Shown one piece after another: positions 12,899 to 24,560 of a stretch of DNA of 64,000 nt. This DNA comes from Pomacea canaliculata (lineage: Eukaryota; Mollusca; Gastropoda; Architaenioglossa; Ampullariidae): contig NC_037590.1 of the NCBI RefSeq assembly GCF_003073045.1, positions 39,858,751-39,922,750 on the forward strand. The letters are read 5' to 3'. The translations under genes were made by a program, and so were the position numbers. The notes beneath the pieces are model-generated. The model saw only the letters and a list, made by a program, of their open reading frames with translations, was not told the DNA's origin and did no database searches. The number at the start of each line of letters is the position of its first letter. Within the stretch, counting starts at the first letter, position 1.

Positions 12899-15800
12899 AT
12901 GATAGAAGACATGGACATGGGGCACAAATGGATTGAGTATGAGCTGTTTAAAAAGAGAAGAGCTCATCAGTTGCCCCAAGAGCACCAAGGACCAGAATTA
13001 CACAAGCATAGCAGGGAACACAGAATTGTAATCCATGTTGGGTCTTAAACATTAACCCATCCACAGGCCAGATTTCTCACGTCTTCACTGATTTCCTGTA
13101 TGAAAGGAGATTTATACATGCTGCCATCAACATTGAATATCTAATTGTTGATGTGAACAGGGTTGAAAGTCCAAAGCAAGAACTGAAACTAAGGAAGCAA
13201 GTTCTTTGGAATTTTACTGGTAGAAGTGAATAGATGTAAATATATATATCAGTTGCATGTTTGATCTCTGAGTGGATGTCATCGGTTTGCATCGACATGA
13301 ATAACCTTATTGCTTCAGCATTGCTGGACAACTCTTCTTGTGATCCTTATGCTTTTCCAATGGATGATGCTGTTGTGGAAGAAACTCTGGAACTGGGGAT
13401 CCTTCTGGAAGGAGTATACCTCGGATATCTGTGTATTCAAAGACATTCTCAGCACAGAAGAGTGTGGCTTCCAATGGGAAAATCCTGCCTCCTGAAAATG
13501 GCTTTTACCCCAATCAAAATGAACTGTCTTTATCTCAGTATTCTGTTACCTGTGATTCATTGCCTACATGGCACCATGATCAGACAAAACATCCCCATTC
13601 AGAAATTAAAATGACTCATTCTACAAAACAAAATGACAACTTCAGTAGTGCTCAGACATCAGAAATAGGACTTCCAGAACAGCTTGCTGTATTAAGTCAC
13701 CTTGAGCAGGATGTAACACCCATGCAAAATGGTGTATGGAATTTAGTAGCTGAAACTGAATCCAGTGAGACTCAGAAGACAAATAAGAAAAAGAAAAGGA
13801 ATAAAACTGCAGGTGGAGATGGAAATGAAGTTGTTAAACGGAAACCTAAAAAGACTGTGAAAAATATCTTAAATGCTGGTTCAGATCCAAATGGAGGAGC
13901 TGGAAAGGCTGGATTATCATCATTGCAAAATCGAGGCCCTCCCAACTCTAATGCTCAGTACCTGTGGGATAATCATCCTGGTGTTTTGTGTGCCAAAAAT
14001 GCAGCTCCACAGCTGCCTGTCAGACCATCTGCATCAGCCAAGGCCTCCAGTGTGTTGCCCTCGGAAAGCATTTTCTGGGGCTTGCCTGTCCAATGCACAC
14101 CCACAACCACCACTATTACAACAGTGTCCAATAGCACCATTTCTAACATGAACTATGTGAAATGTACCTCTAGCAGTCAGAGACAGACAAGCAGTTCTCA
14201 AGAGTCCCAGAGCTCTCGACCTAGCTCAAGCAATGCAACAACTGGAAAATCAGATAGCAATAGCAAGCAAGCAAATTCCATTCCACTCTCCAAAGTCATG
14301 GAGATCATTGAAAGAGAAAAGGCCAGAGGTTCTCCAAGCCCCTGTAAACGGAGGCGCACAGCAAAGCCTCAGCACATTCAGATTGCAGAGGAGGAGGCTA
14401 GGAAGTTTGTCACTGCAGCTGCTGCAAATAGCATGGAGAAACGGCTCAGCAGCATACCAACTGCTGGGAACCTGAAAACAGATGTAGCGAAAAAAGGGTT
14501 GAGTGATAGCTTGCATTCGTCAGGTTTTAAAGCTGAATTCACGGCTTCTTTGAAGAAAGGCAAAAAGTGGACAAGTTCTAGTGTATCAAGCCAAGATCCT
14601 TGCAGTGTGGATGAACATTCCAAGATGAAGCCTGCTTCTCAGGATGTTACCAGTCAAAATGGTCAGCAAGCATCATCATCTGGAATTTTCTATAGTGGTA
14701 GCACGGACAAGCTTTGCAATTCTGTGGTGAATCCTCCTGAGATTACCCAAATGCAGACCTTCACAGATAAGCTTGTATCGCAATCACTGTGTGAGCCTGA
14801 CATTCAGCAATCATTTTCTCACCAAAATGAGACCTCTCAAACGCCATCCCCTTCTCTTAGCACCACGTATGCACAGCAGCCTTGTAGTAACTTTCAACTT
14901 ACAGACAGCATGTCATCATCAACACAGTTTGATACATTGAGGACATCTTCTACCAGCTCAGAAAATTTTAATCAACATTTTATGCAGTTTAGTGCTTATG
15001 ACGAACAAACTCTTCTGTCCCCTCCTCACACAGCATCAGTAAAATCAGAGGCAGTCAACATGCCCAGCTTTGAGAACAGTTTTTATAGCAATCATAATTC
15101 TTTGCTTTCTGAAGGGACATCTCCTACACAGTGGTCAGCAGAAATTTCAGGAGACTGCAGCACTTCAGATGTTATTCCCCACACAGCTGTAAACTTTACT
15201 CAGTCAGCAAACAACCATCAACCACTAATTAGAAATATGAAGAGTCAGGGCGTGTCAGTCTCCACTGCCTGCACTGATTGGAAACCACAATTAAATGGTA
15301 GTATATCAATGAAAGACTCATATTTTTCACATCACCAGTCTACATTACCTTCATCATTAAGCGCAACTTCTCCATCTAAACTAGCTTGTGAAAGTGCCTC
15401 TTTGAATTGCTCACACAGTTCCAGCAAGCTGTACTGTCCGGCAGGTCCCATCAGACTACATGATTCAGCAGCTTTACCATCTTTTGATGCGCTGGTTGCA
15501 AACAGCATTGGCTCGCATGTAGAGCCAGTACAAAGCCAGTTAAGTACCATGCACCAGCAAATAAATGTTGAGAGATTGGATTTACCACAGCAGCAACAAA
15601 AGAAAAAATCTCCTAGAAACAAGCAGAAATTATCAGAGAGTAATGGAGGGAAGAAGAAACAGCAGAGGTCTCCCAAGGTAAAAAATCAGAATCCACCTGT
15701 ATATGCAGAAAACTTTGCCCATAGTTTTCCTGGAGGTTGTGCCAGAAATCTTCATTCTCCATTGAAAGATGCCAATTCGGTTAAATCCGAAGTTAAAGTA

Positions 15801-18800
15801 AATGGCACACAAACTTACAGTAGTAACAAAATGTCTTCATCTCCCAGCCAGCAGCTTCCATCCCCACAATATCTTGTACAGTCTCCTGTCCAGTCACTGC
15901 CATCTCCAAATAAGCCATTGCCATCAACTTGCTGGCAAATGCCTTCAGCCAGTAGACTGCCTCAATCTCCTAATCAGTCTTTGCCATCACCAAGCCAGCC
16001 AGCCCACTCACCTGTCACCAAAATGGAACCTTTCCTTGCACCCATGAATCTGGAAGAAGAACTTGATGACCGATTGAGATACAACAAAGTGGAAACTGCA
16101 CCCCAGTGTGGATGCCTTGGACCAAATTGTAAGTTTTAGCTTGAGGTTTTACTTCTTTGTATTATATAAATTATTGACTTTTATAAATATGTTTGCATAG
16201 CTCTGATTTAATCTGTTTATTGGCTTAAGATCTAGTGACTGTCACTGATCTCTATTAATCTGGGTTAGTATAGTTTGTTATATAGAAAAGCAGTACTTGT
16301 TATTCTGTGCATTTATAAATATTTTCAGCCTGTAAGTGAATCAGATCCGAGTGTTCACTACACTTTTTGTTATTTAGCTCTCTAGTCACACATTTTATTT
16401 CTTTTAAATTGGACTAGGGTTTTTGTAAGTTCCTTTTGTTGTAGTTGCAATTTTGAGCATCTGTTTATTCTTACCGTAAGAATATTAGTATTAATAATTT
16501 TACAAATGGTTTGTGTGTGGATATATTTAATTTACTGCTGTGTTTTCATACTTCATTATGTCATAGTGTAGGTTTCAGTCTTTTTGTGATAGATGTCTAT
16601 AATGAGAGTGTCGAGGGACCTTACTATACACAGCTTGGGACAGCCAGAGATCTGGTGGCCATTCGAGAGATTATGGAAAAAAGGTAAATTTGTGGGTGGA
16701 TGTGCGAGAGAGAGAGAAAGAGAGGAAAAAGCACCAAAAAAAAAAACAAAAAAGGAAAAATACTCAGTGTTGTAAGAGGAAGAAGGCAAAGTTTTTATAA
16801 AGATGCGGACTGGCCTCTGCTTGTGAAGACTTGTGTTATATAGGTTCCCAAAATTAAAAACAGGAGACTAAAAGGTAAACAATGTTCACCTTTATGATGT
16901 TATGTGAAGATTTTGAAGTCTTGAGCTAAAAAAGTGTCAAAAATATTTCAGAACTGGTCTATCAGGCAATGCTATTCGCATTGAGAAGATCCATTACACT
17001 GGCAAAGAAGGTCGCAGTGCTCAGGGCTGTCCAATTGCCAAATGGGTATGTAAGGAAATTACCTATTAACAAATTTAAATCTCCATTTCAGTGCATCTTA
17101 AAATAGTTTAATCTAATTTTTTTGTTATGGTATACTGTTCTGTACATTCCTTTTTTAAATATTAGAAGCCATTTGACAACTTTATTTTTTTTTTTACTGA
17201 TTTGATTTTCAAGTTTTGGTCACAACTGTAATCCAAAACAAAAGAATGAAATGTAATAGTTGTATTGATCCAATAATCCTTCAGATTTTTCACAAATATT
17301 CTGTAAAATAGAAGAAATTAAGTGACTAACAAAATAAAAACTATAATTATAATTTGTTCCAATTATTGTTTATTTTACACAGCTATCACTGCACTGATAG
17401 AGTTTTATAAGTGTGGGGTGAATCAAATTCACTTATATTTTAAAAGTGTAGATGGGACCATTAGTGTTTCTGGTGCATAGGTGTATTTGTAATAAAGTAT
17501 ATTGATTTCAGTGTATGTGCATAGTTTAGTATGATAGTGATAATTATGACTGTGAGGTTTAGTTAAAATAAAGCCATATCTAGTGCAGTGTGAAAAAATT
17601 TATTTTTTCATAGGTCAGCATGCCTAAAATATCTAGCTGGAGGTTTAACTATAAACTTAATACCTTACATTTGACATTTTTACAACGACAAAAAAAAAGA
17701 AAAGATAAGAAAAGAAAAACCTCCATCATATTTGTCAAATTCAAACTTACGATGCATGATTAGTACGATAAAGTGTTACCATAATCACAGACATGCAGAC
17801 CCATCCAAACATAGATTTCTCTATGTTATCTTACATATACCTACACTCAAATATTTATGCATACATGCATGTGATGTTTATAGCTACCTATTGTATTGAC
17901 TTGTTAGTGACATAAACTTGTGTGTCAAATGCAAACATACCTTGTCACTAAGTATGGTAAATTTGTGTAGAAGTATGACACTGTATACTACTTTAGAAGT
18001 GTGATGACATTGTACACTTTTGTGGAGAAATTACAAAGGTCGTAATTAATTTTCTTCTGGCTATTCCAACCACATAATGGCTCACACACCCTTAATAATA
18101 ATAATTAGCATATCAGCTGGACTCAAAGTGCTTACATAGAGGCATGCGAAAACACATGTGTGCCCCTGTAGTGTAGCCACTCATGGGAAGAAGGTAAGCA
18201 CCATCAGCACAAATGTGGTCGCATGGAATCTTCTATCAAAAGTTTTGCTTAAAAAATAGCTGAAAAGTTATTATAATGCTTGTAATGGCAAATCACCTTG
18301 CAGGACATTGTGTAGCATCTGATTACACTTACTGACATCGCATAAGCCCTGTGCAACAATGCAGATTTAATATAGCCACAAGACTGTATCACTTTCAATG
18401 ATTTGAAACTGAATTAAGATGCTATAATATATTTTTTATTGTTGTGTCTAGTTGAGAGATGGTGAAAAGAAGCAGCAATCTTTAACGGCAGATGCTAGGT
18501 CTGGTTTGAATAGGGGAAAAAGCATGAGAATTTCTGGATTAAAATCTTGTAATTTCTAGTCTTCAGTGTAATACTCTTTAACGACATCCTCACTATTTAA
18601 AAAAATAATAATTTTTTTTATTTTCAGATCATTCGAAGGTCTGGTGTGCATGAAAAATACTTATGTGTAACACGCAAACGACCTGGTCACTTTTGTGATG
18701 CAGCATACATCATTGTGGCTATTGTGGCATGGGAGGGAGTCACCACAGATAGAGCAGACAGCCTGTATACCTACCTAGTATCAATGCTTACCAAGTATGG

Positions 18801-21800
18801 CATGGAAACTGATCGTCGATGCGGTACTAATGAACAGTATGTTGAATTGTCTGTTTTCACTTGTGAAGATGTTTTGTAGCATGTTAATGTTCTAAAACTA
18901 GAATACAACATTTTGACTTATGCAGTAATAAAATTGTGGCTGGAGCATTCAGTTTGAAACATTATTGAAAGGCTTTTTTTGTAAAAACAAAAAAACTGAT
19001 ATATTTTGCAGTTTTTGTACATATTGCATATGTTGACTTATCTCGCATTCAGGGAAAATAGTGTATTTCTAATTTTCACTGGTTATTTGTAAATGTTCGA
19101 AGTTTGTTCTATAAATGCATTAAACTTGGACAGCAGCATATCTTTTCCAGGAAAACATGTGCATGCCAGGGAGTAGACCTTATCCGACGTGGAGCTTCAT
19201 TTTCCTTTGGCTGCTCATGGAGCATGTACTTCAATGGATGTAAATTTGGCCGCAGTCACACAGCACGCAAATTTAAGCTGAAAGATACACAGAAGGTACT
19301 CTTTTTGTTTCTAATTCTGCTAGTTAAGAGTCATAATATGTGACATGAATACAAATACAGCTAGAATCTAACAGCTGCAATTTAAATGGAGAGTTGCTCA
19401 GAATACTCACCGACAGTTGCTAAACTCCTGTTCCCATTTTTACACCTCCTTCTCAGTCTCAGTTTGTGTGGAACATTTCACCATTGATTTACTTCTTAAA
19501 ACTCACCTGATGTAAAAGTCAAGGTTATCCCTCGAAGATAACATATCATTTATACACTGTCTATATGCCTGTGGGAAAAAACTTCAACTGTTAAACGTGC
19601 AAGATATTAAAATTCACTTGGGTTTTTCTTTCCTGACATTGTGCACTACAATACACACACTGCCTGCTTCTCCATTCCTCCTCTTTTACTGCTTTTTCGA
19701 TCCAACTATGTTTTCAGTTAACTATCCCCACCTCCAAATTATGTTTGTAGGCTTTAAAGGTGAAGGAAATCTCATAATCTTATGATTGTTGTAGAGTGGA
19801 GAGTCATAAAGCATTTTCTTGGGGCCATATTATTTTGTGAGGGCAGTGCCCATTTCCTCTTTATTACCGCCTTTCCTTTCCCAACCCTTCTTTTTTTTGG
19901 GGGGGTGGGGAGGAATCAGGCACTTGCTCAACAGCTGGGTCAGCTGGGAGAAATACAGGTACGTGGATGGGTGCATGCCTTCAGCTTGGATGGCTTTTCT
20001 TTAATTTTCTTTTTGCTTCTCCTGAATATGCATTTATAAACAAGCCATCCTTTAACAGATAACTTTCCTTGTATGTCATTTGTAGCTGGTTCAGTTGGCA
20101 GACATTTTCACCATCAATGTTTCTAAACAGGAGGCAGAGATGGAAGAACATATGCAAGATCTGGCAACAGTAGTAGCACCATTGTACAAGGCTGTGGCAC
20201 CTGATGCCTATAGAAATCAGGTAATTTATAAAAAGTTCAAGGTTGCAGTGCTGGTCTGGACAAATTCTTATTATTTCACCATGTTCTGTTTTCTGTCTAG
20301 AGACGCACAAGTTTTAGAGTATTTTTCCTGTTCCTCTTGGGCCTTTGGAAACTGTAGTGCCAAAGGTGTTGCATGCAAATTCAGGAAATTAGCTTTCCCC
20401 AACCCATCCCATTGTTTTCACCTACATTGCCTTGTAAGTGATGTAGGGATGATTGGTGAGTTCCTCTTTCCCTTGCACTTTAGTGTATAATATTTGACCT
20501 GCCATCACAAAATGAGTCCCAACTCAAATGTGTGAGATGTTTTAACTTTTACATATTTTAAATCTACAGGTTTTGGTGTTTCTTTTGATACCAAAATTGT
20601 CCTTCTAATACCAAAAATGAATGAGTTATACAGATTTGAAGTGTGCAGATTTGAAGTTTTTCAGCAATCCCACAAAGGATTTTCCTTAGCCAGTGGGTAC
20701 TTCTAATTCAAATTGTAATAAATTTTACATGATAAAACATATCAAGCTACATCATCTCAAATTACATAAAGGGCATAAGGTTGAATATTTATAGGTTTTT
20801 AGTACTTTACCCTGTTAGTAAAGCAAACAGCAGTGGAAGAAAAGTGTTGTTGTATTCCAATCAGTGCACACTCACAGAAAAAAAAAAAATCAACGGAATA
20901 CTCCAAAAAAATTCATGTCTTCTCTGTTCAAAAGACAAATTACACAAGGGGTACATCAACTTATTTCTCAGTGATTAATGTTCTTTTTAAGAGTTCCTTC
21001 ATCAAATTCAAAGTCACTCAGAATGTCATCTGCAATGTTCTCATTCCCAAAATAATCTGTAATTAATTTTTCATGTTCTCCTTGTTCTAAAAGTAGAAGA
21101 ATCGAAGATTGATTGGAATTAAGTAAAGCTAATTATTCTTCCTCAGATTATTTTTTCCCTTTCTGTTTGTAACCAGAGACTGGTGGAGCTGCCTTGCCTA
21201 TCAGCTATAGTATAGTATTTTTATGTTTGTTATCAAGGAGAATTCAGTATCAGATTCTCCTATTGGATGTGTTGGTGTCAACGACCAGTTTTGTTTTCTC
21301 CTAAACTTTCGCAGAAAAATTTTCTGATTGATTAATATTCAAATCAATAATTGCAGAGACTGAAAATAATGAAAATTACCAAGTTAACCCTAATTTCCTT
21401 TCTGGACCTTATAGCTACCAAACTGCTGTAAGTTGAGAATCACTTTGGTATGGTGGGTCACATATGGATGCTATTTCCTGCGTCATTGAAGATGAACTTT
21501 ATCCTGTGTTCTCATTAAACAGTTATAGGTGTATTGATATTCATTGACTTTGAAAAATAACATTCCCATTAGGCAATCTTTGTTTAATGCATTATCTTTT
21601 GGGTATGAAATCTTGCCCTAAACATGAGACTATGTCTTGTGTTTCACAAGCATGCATCTGTTTGTAGACATTCAAAATCACATTCTAGTCTCAAAAGTGA
21701 AATAGAAGTCTTGCAGCAAAATTTGTAGGATTTAAAATTTATATCAAAATGGTACTATGTGTAACCTGGTACATTTCTTATGCTGGCTCACCAATAAAAC

Positions 21801-24118
21801 AATATTTCTTACAAGTGATGCCGTGTTACAGGTGCATTTTGAGGAGCAAGCCAAAATGTGCCGACTTGGGAAGGAAAAGGGCAGACCATTTTCTGGTGTG
21901 ACGGCATGTGTTGACTTCTGTGCACACTCACATAAGGACTTCCACAATATGCAGAATGGAAGCACTGTGGTATGAAAGTCTTTTTCCTTTTTCATTTTCA
22001 CTCTCCACATCTGTTTAGCCATAGTTTTTTTTCTCTCACTTTTTGCTCTGCTTTATGTAAAAGTGTACTGTACCATTTACATATGTTTATATGGATACAT
22101 GCATGTTAGAATCAGCCAACCCGACCTCTTCAAGCAGAATCAGCTAGTGTTTTGACAGATGTATTTGTTGTCAACAGGTGGTGACACTAACCAAACACCG
22201 TGAACTTGTCAAACCAGAGGATGAGCAGCTCCATGTCTTACCTCTCTATGTTTTGGATGAAACAGACGAGTATGGTAGCACTGAAGGGCAGATGGAGAAG
22301 ATAAAAACTGGGTCACTAGAGATTCTTCACAAATATCCTATGCAAGCACGTACAAGGTCATCCCCTGTCACTCCCAAAAAGCGAGGTCGGACCCCTAAAA
22401 AGGAAAGTCCAGGAAAATCTGAGTGCAAGCGGACAGGTTCTGACATCATGGGTAGCAAGGCTGATGCATCGTCTGCACCACCAACTCCCACCACACCCAG
22501 CAGTCTGGAGAAGGACACATCATTTCTTCATTCTCATGACTCAAGCAACTCTTTACCTGATGCATCAACCATCTCAGGGAATTCGGCCACAAATTCAGCT
22601 ATGCACACTTCAGAAAAGAGTCAGAACGTGAAGGAAGCTTCGTTTGTGGACAAAGAAAATCTTTCCAGCATCGATGAAGATACGTGGTCTCAATCTTTTG
22701 AACCCTCACAATTGTACGACAAGGTGTGGGACTACTTTTACAGTAATGGAACATTCCCTCCAACCTCTTTCTCGGACAAAAGGGCAGCAGCACAAAAACT
22801 TGCCATGATAGATCAGCAGATCTCAGGGGTCAGTGCCAATAGGGAGTGCAAACCTGAAACAAATTCACATCAGGCTTCACCACAACCTATGCAGCAGGCA
22901 GCAAATGTAGCATCACAGCATCAGTGTTCATCTGATTCCCAGGATGATGTTCCACTTGCTCAGAATACCATGAATGGGATCAAAGTTGAAGCAGGATGTT
23001 GTCCTGACAGTCCTAGCGATGCTCAAAGCTTGACTAATATAAGTTGCCACAACAATGCTGGCAGTGTCATTGCATCTTTTCAACAAGTTTCTGGCTCATC
23101 TGAAAGCTTGCCTCATGGAGATGCACACTTTGCATCAGCTCAAGGTGATGGGATGTCTGTCAGCACTGTCCTTGGTTCATCTTTGGACATTCTCTCAGAG
23201 GCAGCATTTGTAAATGGCCAGGCATCAGATCAAAGTTCATTGTGTCTTTCACTTGCCACCTCCCTTCCTCGGCAAACCAGCACTCCAGCTATTAGCACTC
23301 AGTCATCTGCTAGCTTAGCATCTCTGCATGCACCAAGTTTGGTGTCTGTTGCATCTGTGGTGTATCCCTTCATCACCTCACATTCCACCTCAGATAATCA
23401 TAAAGGTGAGTCCCTCTCTGACAAAACCCCTTTCTTGAGTGCCAAGGCAAGCTGTGATGGGGAAAACCCTTCTTTGTGCAATGATCCTTCCTCTTCATCA
23501 TCGTCATCCCATCCTGTGATGCAACCCAATGGATCTTTCATCATGCCTACCTTAGGACAGGGACCCAATGAGCCCACGTTTACCATGATGGACCCATCTG
23601 TTGTAAAGTGTGAATGGCAAACTAATGAAGAGAATTTTCTCGATCCAAGCATAGGAGGGGTAGCCATTGCACTCAACCATCGGGCAGTTCTCTTTGAAGT
23701 GGCTAAACGGGAAGTTCATGCTACCACAGCCCTGAAAAATCCTAATCGCTATCAGCCCACACGCATTAGCCTAGTTTTCTATCAGCACAAGAATCTCAAC
23801 TACTCTCACCATGGCTACTATGAGTATGAACACAAGTTAAAAGCACAGCGGCAGAAGCGCATGGAGAAGTTGATGGAAGAGGGGGCCACAGCTGCAGAAG
23901 CAGAGGTCGCTGTGAAACCTGGCAGGAAACGGAAGAAAAAGACTGCGGATGGGGAGGAAGAGGATGTAGTAGATTTTGCAAAGACTTCTGCCGCACAGTA
24001 CAAATATCTGTGGGACACGACCGTCAGACACAGCCAGGCGCTCACCACCGATTCCATCATCACACGATGGATTGATCCTCAGCCAATGGTCACAGGCCCA
24101 TACCAGAGATGGGTGTAA
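12899..24118 (+). CDS. TET: TET methylcytosine dioxygenase (multi-exon)
   Basis: An Fe(II)/2-oxoglutarate dioxygenase that oxidises 5-methylcytosine in DNA to 5-hydroxymethyl-, 5-formyl- and 5-carboxylcytosine in the nucleus. Proposed coding exons: 12899-13027, 13458-16128, 16593-16683, 16952-17045, 18628-18836, 19151-19295, 20086-20220, 21832-21969, 22178-24118. All joins are in phase, giving about 1,850 residues, within the usual TET range. The large exon is Ser/Gln/Pro-rich and disordered, with a basic nuclear-localisation-like tract at 13787-13860. The Cys-rich domain spans 16085-19295 ([15 protein letters not shown]-like [27 protein letters not shown]). The catalytic beta-helix starts at 20086. 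The iron ligands are His and Asp of [11 protein letters not shown] (codons 21931 and 21937) and the distal His at 23678 in [11 protein letters not shown]. The 2-oxoglutarate-binding block [12 protein letters not shown] follows. A ~450-residue low-complexity insert (about 22250-23620) splits the helix, as in animal TETs. The tail ends VTGPYQRWV. The first two exons are uncertain (see findings). No CXXC domain was seen. Introns at 17046-18627 and 20221-21831 exceed 1.5 kb and carry repeats. Confidence 0.95.
13458..16128 (+). CDS. TET: TET large N-terminal exon
   Basis: A single open exon of 2.67 kb ending at the donor CCAAATT|gtaagt. It encodes about 890 residues of low-complexity Ser/Gln/Asn/Pro-rich sequence, a lysine-rich tract (KKKKRNK... 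at 13787-13860), an [12 protein letters not shown] basic stretch near 14350, a [10 protein letters not shown] basic tract near 15600 and a series of LPSP/SPNQ repeats at 15838-16016. It ends with the first cysteines of the Cys-rich domain ([10 protein letters not shown]). The upstream limit is the least certain part: the frame stays open back to 13368, and an alternative frame from 13276 or 13297 also looks protein-like. Confidence 0.85.
18090..18240 (+). repeat. SINE-like dispersed repeat in TET intron
   Basis: AATAATAATAATTAGCATATCAG followed by CTGGACTCAAAGTGCTTACATAG and a GGCATGCGAAAACACATGTG stretch. The ACTCAAAGNGCTTACATA phrase matches the element at 61950-62225 (ACTCAAAGAGCTTTACATA). 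Located in the intron between the exons ending at 17045 and starting at 18628. Confidence 0.55.
20491..21465. mobile_element. MITE-like element, long copy, in TET intron
   Basis: The left end reads TTTGACCTGCCATCACAAAATGAGTC and the right end, on the minus strand, reads ATATGTGACCCACCATACCAAAG. The two ends are imperfect inverted repeats of each other and closely match the ends of the 249-bp element at 57331-57579. Interior phrases are also shared (TTTCTTTTGATAC, GTCCTTCTAATAC/GTTCTTCTAGTCC, TTTGAAGTGTGCA, AACTGCT). No transposase frame is seen, so it is non-autonomous. The middle ~700 bp is either a longer form of the family or a secondary insertion. Confidence 0.6.
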
Positions 24119-24560
24119 GGATCTCTTTACAAACTATGTGCAATTTGAAGTCTAATGCTCTATCACTGCAAAATACAGGTTTATTATTTGATAAGATAGT
24201 GTATGGTCCCTTTCATTTCTCTTGCCTATGACAAAATGATTTGTGGTGTACATTAAATATGTTGTAGCATGAGTATTTCCATTTAAAGATTATGCAACAT
24301 TCTGACCTGATGGGCGAGAGGCACAAGAACTTAACTCTTGCTTTCTGGGTCTGCTATGGACCAGAGTATAGGGGAAAGGGTGTTGCCAAGCCATTTTCTC
24401 TTTTTAAGGATATTATAGGCTTGGTTTGGGGGTTTTTCCCTCTTATTTATGATAGAATATTTTATTTACATACTATCATTGCTTTCTATCAAATGCTAAA
24501 ACTTAAATCTATAGGATAAGATACACATTTTTTTTTAAATAAAGGTGAGAAATAAGCATT
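24119..24560 (+). terminator. TET: TET 3' UTR with candidate polyadenylation signal
   Basis: After the TAA at 24116-24118 the sequence is AT-rich and non-coding. The first canonical AATAAA is at 24538-24543, about 420 bp past the stop. Later signals are possible, and the true cleavage site cannot be fixed from sequence. Confidence 0.45.

Noticed and set aside
13276..13614. Plus-strand frame [15 protein letters not shown]... as a separate small protein
   Set aside because: It overlaps the large TET exon and becomes continuous with it if one G is added. More likely part of TET's N-terminus or intron than an independent gene. Kept as a finding.
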